NCBI GenBank assembly: GCA_021527695.1
Contig: JAKFAO010000002.1
Coordinates: 1,860,501 to 1,924,500 of the forward strand
Source of the DNA: Naematelia aurantialba
Taxonomy: Eukaryota; Basidiomycota; Tremellomycetes; Tremellales; Naemateliaceae
Length of the DNA: 64,000 nt
Direction: 5' to 3'
The notes beneath the pieces were generated by a model. That model was not told the origin of the DNA. It saw nothing but the letters and a program-made list of their open reading frames with translations, and ran no database searches. Position numbers and translations under genes: made by a program. Below are positions 1 through 11,148 of this stretch, piece by piece (the stretch's first letter is position 1; the number at the start of each line of letters is the position of its first letter).

Positions 1-1358
1 GGAGAAGGGAAGGGAGGGGAGAGGCGCGAAATGGACAGCGGGAAGAAGAGAAGGGCGGGGAAAGGGAAAGGGAGAAGGGAGAAAGGAGAAGAGGAAGGGG
101 GCTCACTGTAGACGGATCCGATGAAGCGGACCTCGCCAGAATCCACATATGGTTTAGTCGTGAACCACTCCCAGAGGAACACCGACGCTGAAACGTCAGC
201 ACGTCGACGCTCCCTTCACGCGGATGCTAGACGCTTACTTTCACCGGAATTGACGGAATCGCGCAACGGTTTGAACTGCCCTTTGACTACGTACGATCAG
301 CGGCTTGCCCTCTAACAGATCTGTGTTTCTTCAGCCGTCTGGATCCCTCTACTCTCTGGATTCCACTACTCTCTGGATCACTCTACTCTTTGGATTCTTC
401 TTCTGTCAGACTCCGCTGCTGCCTCCTCTGCTGTCGATTCCTCTGCTGCTCAATACGCTGAAGCACTGACCTTTGAAGGTGGGCGATTCTGCCTCGGACC
501 ACCCTTGTTGCATGAACATCACGGACGCCATGGTCTGCGAGCCACTTCCCAGGTCAATGTCCGGTCCGACAGATATCGATGACAGTATCGGAGGGAAATG
601 CTTACCTTCCCAGTCGGGAGATACCGACCGTCGTGCCTTTTAGATCGTCGACAGAGTTGTACTTGCTGTTCTTGCCTGTGATTATTGCCCTGTGGCATGA
701 GCTGCGGTCCACAGGAAGAACCTCTGGCCAAGACCCTCTGCCCATGGGAAGAATTTCTGGCCACAGGAAGAACCTCTGGCCACGGAGAAGAACGTCGCGC
801 GAGATGGAAGCGGGAACCACAGAGAGCCAGGTGGTATCAGACAGAAACAGGAGACGTAAGGCAAATGGAGAGACAGCGACATGGGGAAGACGACAACACA
901 CCATCGGAGAGGAGACTTTATGTATTGTCCCACAAGCTTATACGCCGTCTGTCCGTTTGCCAGTCCCGCAATCAGAGCGTCCGTCAATGCTGGAGAATGT
1001 CAGCGACGGTCTAGCCTCCACCACCTGGGTTCGAGGATTGGAGGACGGATCCAAGTGGAGACGCCAGAACGGCAAGGGGTAAAGAGATTCGGCCAAAAAC
1101 ATAACGATACGTGCCAAGGGCCGAGCAGGAGGCTTGTTGAAGAGGCAGCAACAAAGAGGCATCACCAAAGGGAGAGACGAAGAGCATGTACCCACCAATG
1201 CACAGGTCTATCTCGCCCTCACGAAGCTTGACTTGCATCTCCCCCGTGCCACCTGGACATTCGACGAGCTCAAACGTCTGGCCCTGGTCCGCTGCGGCAT
1301 ACTGCAGCAGTGGGGAGAGAAAGTGCTCTCTATGCCAACCGACGCGGAGCTTGGCCAT
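1..1358 (-). CDS. PBP2-fold (SsuA/ThiY/NMT1-like) protein, 3' end outside window
   Basis: This gene encodes a soluble protein with the type 2 periplasmic-binding fold, like fungal homologs of bacterial sulfonate or thiamine-precursor binding proteins (Ca3427 type). The ligand is unknown. It starts at the ATG at 1358 with MAKLRVGWHREHF. Six exons join in frame: 1358-1196, 989-902, 689-606, 544-471, 286-239 and 187-107. The joined protein carries the family signatures GGTGEM, IALTDALIAG, DDLKGTTVGISRLGSGSQTM, SVNSGET and LWEWFTTKPYVDSGEVRFIGS. A GTGAGC donor at 106 opens an intron that runs off the window, so only about 180 residues are visible. No signal peptide is seen, so the product is probably cytosolic. 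The family call is firm; function is inferred only from the fold. Confidence 0.8.
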
Positions 1359-2239
1359 GTCGCTCTTTTGACTGGGTGTCAGATCGGAGGAGAGGAGCGG
1401 AAGACTTGGAGGTTCCTACAGATGGAGCTGCAGGTGAATTGCAAGTTGCCAAAGCTGCCAAACTGTCGTTACAGTCGAGTCGTCGGCGTGATCGGACGAG
1501 GCCGACTCTGTCTCCCCAGCCTTTAATAATCCATCCAACTCTCAGTTGATCAGGCCAGTCAAGCGCCCAACCTCAGACGCAGAGAACCGCAACAAGAGGG
1601 TCTAGACGGGCCTGGACCAACTCTAACCAAGAATTGTACTCGACCAGAAATCCACCCTCAAGGGAACGGGACAAACAGGATCGCTCACGTCAAGGGAACG
1701 TCCCCACGACGACAGACTGAGGCTCGCAGACAGCGTATTGTTGTATCTCGAGGACGCCCACGACCAAAACCGCTACCCAAGCTACCCTTTCTGCGAAGTC
1801 ACCAGATTTCAAGGATCATCAATCTGTGCATCATCCTTCCGTTGAGCAACTCGGTGTACGGTATATCGGCGACGAGGGACAGGCTCTCGCGACGGCCACT
1901 GGAGACTGAGACGGAGGTCTGGGCACTGGGCACTGGGCAGTTGGATTGAGGCTTGGTACGGCGCCGGTTCAGCTTCAAGGCCGGCACGGGACATAGGGAG
2001 CTTCGGCTTGTCGGAGGGCGAGCCCCACAACTCGCTGTATCGCTAAACTGTAGACGCCTTCGTCTGATCTGAGTCTTGCCCTTGCTTTCACTCCTCTATC
2101 ATCTCGTCATCCCCCATTGCACCTCCCACATTGAACGCTCGATTCCATCATCGACCATCCATAGTAACTCGGCTACACCAACCCCCGATATTCATCGAGT
2201 CCATCGTAGTCCCCCAATTCGGATTCCCAACACTCGGCG
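1359..2239. promoter_or_regulatory. Divergent intergenic region, PBP2-like gene / Nudix 1
   Basis: About 880 bp separate two divergent start codons and should hold both promoters and 5' UTRs. The part next to Nudix 1 (2050-2235) is rich in C, T and A, as expected for a fungal 5' UTR. Short open frames here, such as 1799-1987 on the minus strand, show no recognisable domain. I see no defined operator or TATA element. Confidence 0.4.
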
Positions 2240-3661
2240 ATGGGGTCCACGGACAGCACTCGGTCCTCGGACAGCCTCAGTGAGGAGGCAAATGTGGATA
2301 TACCGGATTCTGCGCTAAAGTCGCTCTCGGAAGAATCTCGGGCATGTGTGTTGCGTCTCGCCAGATACCACGCCCCACCTTTACCAGAGTGCGTCCTACG
2401 TGCTGCGGGAGCCGTTGAACTGTCTGGCTGATCTGGGACAGTTTTGGGCTGGTCAAGCAGGCTGCCGTGCTGGTTGCGTTGTTTCAGAAGCCAGGGGATG
2501 ATAAGCTCAGCGTGCTGCTCACTACCCGGGCAAAGACTATGCGGTCAGTGAGGAATCCATCATTTCATCACTCAAAAGCCCCGGGATGAGAGAGATTGTT
2601 GAAACCGAGTTGATGGTTTGTAGCCGGCATCCAAATCAGACGGTAAGGGTCGCTCGTATCACTTAGTCAACACCCTGAAGAGACGCTGATTATCCAGGCT
2701 CTGCCGGGGGGTAAAGTCGATCCCGAAGATCCCAGTCCGATATATACGGCTGTACGTCTGGCGCACCCTTGCACTACATCTGACTCTTAGGACAGCGCCG
2801 CGAGGCATTCGAAGAAGTCTCATTACCCCTCGCCCACCCATCAATACACCATCTCACAACCCTCGAGCCCGTCCTGACTATCTTGCCCTTGAATGCCCAC
2901 CTGAAAAACCACATCGTCGTCATCCGTCTGTTCAATCCCTCATATCCGCCACCAATCGCATCGCTGACACATCCCGTTTCGTAGCGGTCGTGTGCTTCGT
3001 TTCAGATCCTACAATAATCGACAACCTACAGGGTAGCCCGGACGAGGTGGAGCTGATATTCAGCCATCCCCTCAGAGGCTGTCATACCGGTCGAGTTGAG
3101 GGGAAAGACGAGGAGGCTCTGGTGGAGTGTGGTAGCGAGCACTGGCCACATGAGGAAGAGTTCCATGTGCGTAGTCGGGCCAAAAGACACATGTACTGAC
3201 TGGAATAGTCCATCGAAGACAGAACAGGGGTACGAGCAGTTCCCGTCTTCCCTGCCAATCACTGCTGACACTGTTCAGGCCACTGGTGGATATCGCATGC
3301 ATGTAAGGCTCCATGCCGATGGCAAAGGACACTGGCTGACATTGCAGCGCTTTCGGTCTTCGTATACCCCGATCAAAGGCCTCACATCCGACGTGTATGC
3401 TTCAGCCTCTCGCTTCTTGTCCAAGCTAACGCCCGCAGCATCATCAACACCGCGACAGTGGCGTACGGCTCGCCACCGCATTTCCAGCGTTGGGCGCCGC
3501 ATCAGCCTGCGTTCTCGACAGCTATCGCGAATGTCGTACTCGAGCTTCCGGGAGTTATCAACTCTACAGCCAGTGGAGGCGAAGCGCGGGTGCTCGAGTG
3601 GGGAGGAACAGAGGTGGGAGTGCGGATACCGTCAGGCGAGACGTGGCACACGCTCGCTTGA
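2240..3661 (+). CDS. Nudix hydrolase, peroxisomal CoA diphosphatase-like (paralog 1)
   Basis: The product is predicted to hydrolyse the diphosphate of coenzyme A or CoA esters, as in the Pcd1/NUDT7/NUDT8 group. Translation starts at ATG 2240. The first exon ends at a GTGCGT donor at 2389 and joins AAVLVALFQKPGDDKLSVLL. Later exons give ALPGGKVDPEDP, then RREAFEEVSLPL after an intron ending GACAG. Together these form the Nudix box (GG...REAFEEV) with its catalytic glutamates intact. The final exon reads AYGSPPHFQRWAP and stops at 3661. A second gene of the same subfamily lies at 8941-10903, beyond the intervening SNF2 gene, and shares the intron before RRE. No clear C-terminal SKL peroxisomal signal is present (the protein ends WHTLA), so its location is uncertain. 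Confidence 0.82.
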
Positions 3662-4089
3662 CCTCGGTTTGCTCTCGGGGGTGAGAAAAAGTGCATGCCA
3701 AAATGCCTGCTCCTGTAGCCATTATGCAGCCAAGACCCAGTGCAGATATGACCACTGGTTGTGCGCGCTCCCGGAAGCCCTGCTGCCCGACGTGAGGCCG
3801 TCGTGCAGACAAGGCTGATTGCTCACCGTTTGCCACTCCCTTGTGGTCGGATTATTGATGCTGACAAAGCATGATCGGTCAGATTTGATCCCGTCCTGTT
3901 TGGCCTCCCTATTTCCTTTTGCTCTTTTGGCAGTTTAGATGATAAAATACTATCCATAGTCCCTTCTTGCGGCCTCTTGACACTCGTCTCCCCAGCTTTC
4001 CAAGCAGCAGCAGCGAACAGCTGGCTGCGTCCTCGACTCCGGCGGACGATTCCCGCACGACTCTGAGAACGAGGCAGCTGGCCGTTGCC
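3662..4089 (+). other. Intergenic, upstream of the SNF2-RING gene
   Basis: This 428 bp gap lies between two same-strand genes. The frame of the SNF2-RING gene stays open upstream to about 3967, but that frame has no ATG before 4090, so I start the gene at 4090. No other structure was recognised. Confidence 0.4.
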
Positions 4090-7000
4090 ATGAATTCGAG
4101 TTATGGCGCTCTCGACACTTTGGCCGCGCCTTCTTTCCCCGGATACAATGGTAGTATGGCGGGGCCATCAAATCACACCTCATCTGTGCCGTCGATCGAC
4201 TTGACGGGTGATGACTCGGATGATGACGATGCTGGCGTCTCGTCCGCGGCCGGCGGTGCAGGCAGTCAAACTCGGGCGGCCAAGCCACGATCACCTCGCA
4301 CGACGCTCGGACCCGGTCCCACTTCCTTAGCCCCCTCGCAACCAGCTACGAACACACTTTCTGGTCAAGGCCTCGAAACCAGTAGCAGCGACGACGTGCG
4401 AGTGACAGGAGTGAGCCAGCCGATGACTCCAGGGTTTGCACCATACAACTTTTCGTCGAACGGTCAGCCCTTGATGAACCCCAGCGGCGTTGGCCCGAGC
4501 TATGCCCCGGCCAGCGATCCGATGGGCAATCCATGGACGGTACCGCCCTCATCATACAGTCCAGCTTCTTCGTCGTTTGTCCCGGGAACACCACATATGA
4601 TCACTACGAATGGGTCTGCAGCGGGTGCCGGCGCAGGATATTCGGCATCATCCGCGATCGACCTCACCAGTAGTCGTATACCCAGCCCGCCACCATTACA
4701 CGAGCAGAAACCCATCTGCATAGGAGCCATAAATGCAAAGGTGCTCATGATGTACCCTGCTCCAGTGGTGACCAAAGGCTACGAGGTCCCCGAAGGCAGC
4801 AAGGAGAGTCTTTCGTTGGTCTCTTATCGCGGAGGAGAGCTCCTCAAGGTCAAGCTCAAGGTGGGCGGTTCCCTGTGAGAGGGAGAAGAGGAGGAATGTG
4901 CTAATGAGACCAGATGCGACATGCAGGCGCTCGGCCAAAACCTCACGAGGTCTGGCCCAGTCCGCCAAATGATGCCATACAGGTCATGACTCGTGCGTGC
5001 TTCTCATGGTCCTCATGGAATCCGCTGATCATACTGCAGCCGGTATGGGCTTCTTCATCGGCGAGCTAGATGCCAGAGCATCCCATGTCCTCATTGAACA
5101 CGTTGCCCGAGGTCTGGTGCGATTAGAGGGATTCCTCTTGCGCAATCAGCCAGATTCAGTGAGCCCTCCCTATACTATCATAGTCGTCTGACTTAATAAA
5201 TCAGCTTCAATATACCGCCAGCATAAATGTGCTGCTTTTCACCCTTCCCTCGAATGTCAAATATATCGCTCAGAGCCTCAGGTCACATGGGGTCTTCCTT
5301 CGAGATCCAGCCCCACCGTACGACCCAGCGAGGCATGTCGACAAGCCCAGATATATCAACGCCCATGGCGGGGACAGTCTGGCTGCGCAGGCTGAAATGG
5401 CGTGGATGCGGGCCATGTACTCGGCATCACAGCCTGTAGCGGCAATGGACAAAGCGACCCAAGTAGAAGTCCAAAGGAAGCAGGTGGATGAGGTATTTGA
5501 GAGCATCGAAAGTGGTGCAGAGCTAGAGGAGTCGGTTCCAGGTGCGTCTTGCTTCCCCCGGTATTTGTATTCTGACACTCTCCAGGTCCCTTGATAAAGG
5601 CGACACTCTTTCCTCATCAGCGCAAAGCCTTGACTTTTCTCTTGGAGCGTGAGCAGGATATGTCTTCTCTCAAGAAATCTCGCAAGTACTGGATGAAGCA
5701 GGAGGCCAAGGAGAAACCAAAAGGAGAGCCAAAAGGACACATGGCGAATGACGCCGAAATCGTGGAGACTGCCAAGAAGCAGGACCACGCGAGATCACTC
5801 TGGGAGCCGAAGTTGGACGGCAAGGGGCGGATCAAGTCGTGGAGAAACAAAGTGTCGAATGAGGAGGTTTATGGAGGGAAACATGACAAACCTCCAGAAT
5901 GTAAAGGCGCGATCCTGGCCGACGACGTGAGTTGCCACTCTGGCGTTGAAGTACATGCTGATCTCTTGTAGATGGGTCTCGGTAAAACGCTGTCGGTTGT
6001 TTCGCTGATTGCGGCCACTCGTGGGGCATCATATGATTGGGGCAGAAAAGCTTTGGAAAAGGACGGTCAGGTGGAAGAAGAAGACACCCCTGCTTCGTCC
6101 CTCAAAGCCTCAGACATGACGACGCGCGTCTTTGGCATGCCGGTCGGCGATGATGACGGCAAAAGCAGCAGCAAAAACAAGAAACGCAAGCGTGACGACA
6201 AGCTATCGTCAAGTGCTGCCCGACGTGCACAAATAGTCTGCCGATCCAAGGCAACTCTCTTGATATGCCCCATGTCCACAATCTCTAATTGGGAAGACCA
6301 AATTAAGGAACATTGGGACGGCAAGGTGGAGATTGTAGGAGGTACAGCGGGTGCTCCTCCGCCGAAAGATGTCGAGAAAAAGTTCAAACCTCGCAAGAAG
6401 GACGGCGAGTCGGATGATTCCGACTTGGAGGATTATGATACTCTTCGAGTCTACATCTATCACGGTGCAAACCGACGGGCGGATCCTGAATATGTTGCCG
6501 GATTCGACATTGTGGTTACGAGTTACAATACCCTCGCTCTGGAATTCAGCAAGAGCTCTACTGGTGGCGACACAGGCGAAAACACCGGCACAGCGACGCC
6601 AACCGAGACCGCCGTCAACAGCGGTGCCGAGGACGAGATGGTCCTTGGCGATTCTTCTCTCAACCCCCATGCGCCAAAGCCGGAGGTCGAAGCGGAAATC
6701 AAGGCGATGGAGGTTGCTGCGAAATTGGCCAAGATCACAAAGAAGGGCAAGGGCAAGAAGGCAAAGGAGCTTAGCCCACTACAGCAGATTGACTGGTTTA
6801 GGGTGGTCCTGGACGAAGCGCAGTAGGTCGCTTGCTGCGTAGCGTATTTTTACTGATTGGAGATAGCTACATCAAATCAGCGACGACGGTGGCGTCCATG
6901 GCGTCGTGTGATCTGGAAGCGGATCGCAGAATAGCTCTCACTGGTACGCCAATCCAAAACCGAATCGAGGACGTTTGGGCACTCTTCAAGTTCCTTCGGC

Positions 7001-8666
7001 TTCATCCGGTCGACGATAAAGACGTGTTCAACAGACTGATTTCGCAACCGTGTAAGATGGGGGAACAAATCGGAGTGGCCCGGCTGCAGCTCGTCATGCG
7101 CTGTTGCACCCTCCGCCGGACGAAAGACACAAAGAAGCCCGATGGCACTCCGCTTCTTAACCTCCCTGAGCGCAAGGAGCTACAGCTTTGGCTAGACTTG
7201 CGGGAAGACGAGCGTGCAATTTACGATATCCGAAGTGAAGCGGCGCGGACCAAAGTCCACCACCTACGAGCTACGAATTCGTTGGGCAAGAATTATGCCA
7301 ATGTTTTGTCTGATATTCTCCGGCTGAGACAAATTTGCGATCATGTCGATCTGGCAGTTGCCGACTTTGTGGAGGAGGATTTCGATGGTGCGGTCATGGA
7401 CTACGAGCTAGCTATCCGGAGCATATATGCCTCGGGTATGACTCTGCCCCGAGCACTCAGCGTGTTGTGTTATCTCAAGGACACCGATGTTGCCCGCTGC
7501 GTTGGCTGCAAGTTCGACTATGCCGAGTATTTCCCCTCCCTCGAAGAGATCGGGCCATTCGCCGATCGACCGGCTGAAACTAGACTCAAAAAGTTGAACC
7601 ATGTCGCTCTTTTGACCAAGTGTCAGCATATCTTTTGTAAGCTGATACTCCATGTGTGGAGACCAGCTGACGAGAGTTCAGGTGCCAAGTGTTTCAAATC
7701 ATCGGTTTACTCAGATTGGGCTAGGCGGACAAAGACAAATCCAACACGTCCGTGTGCGGCTTGTCAGGAGGAGCTCAATCTCGTTTCCGATGTTATCGAA
7801 ATCACGCTGCCGGATGAGAACGGAGAGTTCCCAGTCGACCAGACGAAACGATCCACACGGAAGAAATATATTCGACCGCCTGGCGAGAAGCCGAACCTGT
7901 CAACCAAGATGCAGTTCTTGCATGACGAGCTCCTGAAGTATTCCAAGATGAACCCGGATAGCGTCAACCACGATCCATTTGCAGACGTGGCCGACGCAGA
8001 TATCGACCCTAAGACCGGACTGCCCCTAGTCACGAAATCTGTCGTCTTGTGAGTCTTTGATGGATGGGTGGATACCGTGCAGGCGACACGTGCTAATCAG
8101 GTTTAGCTCACAATGGACGACCATGCTCGATCGCATCAGCGATATGCTGGATGAAGCACAGATCAAGCATTCCCGGCTTGACGGGACTATGAGCCGCGAG
8201 GAACGGCATCGCGCGATGCGGGATCTAGCAAGCAAGAAGGGCGTCGAGGTCCTGCTTGTGTCGACGAGGGCAGGAGGTGTCGGTCTGAACCTGACCGCAG
8301 CGTCGAGGTGTTACCTCGTGGACCCGTACTGGAACCCTTCGGTCGAATCGCAGGCGATAGACCGTATCGTGAGCTTGCCTTTGCTTTCGGCGCTTTCTGC
8401 GTTTCCGAGCCACTAGCTGACCCCGTGTAGCATCGACTGGGACAGACGCGGCCCGTTACGGCGATCAAGCTGATGATCAACGAGTCGATCGAGCAGAAAC
8501 TCGCCAAGATTCAGGAGAAGAAAGCTAATCTCGCAAACCTATCGTTGAAGAATATGAGTCGCAAAGAGCTGTTAGAGAAGAAGGCGAGTCGTGTGGTCTG
8601 TCCGTCTAGCTATGCGCTGACACTCGAGTTGTGCAGGCTGAAGAACTTGTCGAATTGTTTGGGTAG
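4090..8666 (+). CDS. HLTF/Rad5-type SNF2 ATPase with embedded RING E3 domain
   Basis: This is a roughly 1,360-residue DNA translocase and ubiquitin ligase of the kind that polyubiquitinates PCNA at stalled forks. The disordered N-terminus has SUMO-interaction-like IDLT motifs at residues 36-39 (followed by acidic residues) and about 190. A diverged HIRAN/HLTF-like region follows (about 4914-5540). The helicase has Walker A ILADDMGLGKT across an intron before ATG 5971 and LLICPMSTISNWEDQIKEHW. The DEAH box is completed across an intron (DEA plus H, then YIKS), and ALTGTPIQNRIEDVWALFKF follows. The RING between the lobes has CVGC, CQHIFCAKC (split by an intron) and CAAC. The second lobe has LLVSTRAGGVGLNLTAASRC and IHRLGQTRPV. 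The last intron (8584-8636) is read as GC-AG, giving an end ...EKKAEELVELFG. A Uls1-like role is an alternative because of the SIM motifs. Confidence 0.88.
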
Positions 8667-8940
8667 ACGGGACGGATCTCACACGAGCTTGTGGAATGTG
8701 GGAGATGCGTCTCACAAGACATGATGTGAACAAGCATGGAGCATGGCGACGTGGACTGGCTGAAGCAAGCATTGTATGTAGCATGATTACACGATACGCA
8801 TGGCTTTGATACAGGATGGTGCGGATGCGGAATGCAACGTCTCGACATCTCGACCTCTTCGCGGCTGCTCTCGTCTGTGCGCTGCCAGAAACGTTGTCTG
8901 CTCTGTCGTGCGTTACAGGTAGGTTTGGCAGGTCTGCGAA
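8667..8940. other. Convergent 3' intergenic spacer
   Basis: This 274 bp spacer lies between the convergent 3' ends of the SNF2-RING gene and Nudix 2. No gene or clear terminator structure is recognised. Confidence 0.4.
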
Positions 8941-10903
8941 TCACAGCTTAGCCTTTGCCTTGGTGTCCCCCGTCGTGTCCCCCGTCGTGTCCGCCTGGGT
9001 ATGTGCCTTGGTGTCCGCATTCGCGTGTGCCTCAGTAGGGTTTCTCGGCTCGTCCCAATCATCCCTCAAGCCTTCCATGAGAACCGCTCTCGCCAGCGCC
9101 CCCTGGCCGTGCTTGATGTCCCACTCGATACGATCTTGCATGCTCTTCTGGCCCGGAGCGAGGACGTCGAAGTCCGGGTCCTGGGCGTATCCGACTGTTG
9201 CGACGCGGATGAGGATAGCGCTGCGTTGATCAGCTCGGCTCGGCTTGGCACCGCTCCAGCTCCAGCTACAATTCCAGCTCCAGCTCCAGCAGCAATTCCA
9301 GCTCGCCGCCGATCAAGTCTGACGAAAGCAGTCCAGAATTCCTGAAACAGTCTCTCGTGAACTTGCAAGTCCCGTTACAGAGTCCGTCTGGTGAAGGCTT
9401 GTCAAAGAACACGTAACGACTCACGCAGTCAGTCCGTACACTGGCTTGACGCCGGCTCCGCCCCCCTCCCTGCCCGTCAAGAACCGATGCATCCTGACAA
9501 CGCCCTCTCCCCACCGAACGTCCCGATACCCATAGTACTCTCCCCTCGTGCCTAATCCCACATCCCCCTCGTCCTGCGCGTACGCCACTGCCGGTGGAGC
9601 CGGCACCGCGTCCGGCGCGGCCGGGGTGATACGTGCAGAGATGCCAAAGTGCCAGCCTGGGATACGCGAGGGCCGCGTGTGCAGGAATGCAGCGAGGGGC
9701 ATCGAGAATAGGTGGGCGACTTCAGCTGGGTTGAGGATCGGGTTTATGGAGTTGTCTGTCACGAGGAGGACTACGCTGAGGGCGTCGTCAGCGAGGAGAG
9801 ATACAAGCAGCAGCGAGCAGGAAGGAGGCAGGGCCAAGGAGCCAGGACCAAGGAGCCAGAACCAAGGACCAAGGAGCCAAGAGCCACGAGTAAGAGCCGA
9901 GTAGAGGGCTCTGGGATTCAAAAGCCGAAGGATCGAAGGATGGACGCACGGAGTCACGATCAGGCCGTTGCCCGTCAAGAACGGATCGAGCAGACACAAG
10001 CAGCGGACCTTGTCGCGGTCCATGGGCAGACCGATCTGCGCCGCGCCCGTCTCAGCCCTCATCCACAACCAAGATGAGATGAACACCCTCTCACCTCTTC
10101 CCCTGCCTCCCTGCGCTGGAACCGTCAGCTGACCAGCTGCACTCAGAATGGACATTACAGGACACCGCAGAGCGCTGGCAGAGAGTAGGTGCCAGGGCGC
10201 AAAGTGCGGAAGGAATGTCCGAAGAGATATGATGGCAGAGAGTAGATGGAAGGAAAGATCGCAGCGGATGCCAGCGGATGCCAGCGGAGACACTCACCGC
10301 CGTGTCTTCCTCGTCTGCGTCGCCTTCTTCGTGCTTGCCTCCTGGTAGCGCAGTATCCCGCGCATACGAGCGCATATTTCCCGATCGCCTACGTTGGTGT
10401 TAGACCCGGACATGCAGTACGCTTGTACTAGTGGGAGGCAGGCAGGCAGACAGCGGGGATCGGTCGACGAGCTTCGTCCTCCCGAACGTACTCACGTCGA
10501 GAGCAGGACATACAGGTCCCCCAGTCTACCGACAAACAAGCTGCACACCGTTATCGTTGACCACAGCATGGCAAGCGAGCCCCTGGGGCGTGGCGTACAT
10601 GATGGCCACGGCCGCACTGCGCCGCCTTGGTATACGTCGAGTCTGCGGCGCTCGCTCGTACTCCATAAACCGATGCAGGCATCTACAGCCGTCAGCGATC
10701 GTCACACCCCAGCTTGACCGCCGCCATTTCCGTCTCCTGCGGGACAGGTCGAGGGATTCTCTTGCTGAGGGAAGGAAGAAGAAGAGGAATAGCGAAGGCG
10801 GAAAGCGACGTACTGGAGCGACTCTGGTTTCAGAGGGAGCAGCAGCGATTCGATCGGTCGGGGGTGTCGAGTCGACATGGCGCCGTCGGTGTGTCTCTGC
10901 CAT
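8941..10903 (-). CDS. Nudix hydrolase, CoA diphosphatase-like (paralog 2), contains a 21-nt exon
   Basis: This is a second Pcd1/NUDT8-like Nudix enzyme. The ATG is at 10903 (MAETHRRRHVDST). Exons join to give RRSAAVAIM, then LGDLYVLLSTRS, then YARDTALPGGKHEEGDADEE. A 21-nt exon at 10095-10115 encodes RREAGEE and completes the Nudix box when joined to IGLPMDRDKVRCLCLLDPFL. The next exons give VVLLVTDNSINPILNPAEVA, FSMPLAAFLHTRPSRIPGWH and a Glu/Arg-rich block, then AILIRVATVGYAQDPDFDVL. The last exon ends in a Thr/Asp/Ala repeat (ADTTGDTTGDTKAKAKL). Without the 21-nt exon the catalytic glutamates are missing. Introns contain short repeats (near 9840-9895 and 9245-9300). The gene is divergent from COX19 with 245 bp between starts. 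Confidence 0.82.
9838..9896. repeat. Short tandem repeat in a Nudix 2 intron
   Basis: About four imperfect copies of a unit near accaaggagccag sit in an intron of the second Nudix gene. Confidence 0.7.
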
Positions 10904-11148
10904 GTACCCCGTACGCTGCTGACCGCCTCAACAGGCCATCTCCTGCGTCAGTCCAGTCTGTCAATGTCGTCTTTCGCCGACGAGCACCCTACACCTCGAC
11001 GAAGACAAAGTATCCTCCACTCTTACCTAGTTTTGACTTCTTGATCTTGTCCACCTTTTGAACGTCAACCGTTGGGTATTGCCCACAGCACAAGTCGGGT
11101 CCTCCTCGTCTGCTCGCTTGAACAGGAACAGACTGGACAGCTGGAGAC
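10904..11148. promoter_or_regulatory. Compact divergent promoter, Nudix 2 / COX19
   Basis: Only 245 bp separate the two start codons, so the genes probably share a bidirectional promoter. No TATA box is obvious. Confidence 0.4.

Noticed and set aside
6815..6866. Apparent DEAQ instead of DEAH in the SNF2 protein, followed by a stop
   Set aside because: A GTAGGT donor after CA and an acceptor before CTACATC give DEAH-YIKS, a normal box.
10020..10060. Apparent loss of catalytic glutamates in Nudix 2 (TGAAQIGLP)
   Set aside because: That frame is intron sequence up to GCGCAG; the 21-nt exon supplies REAGEE before IGLP.
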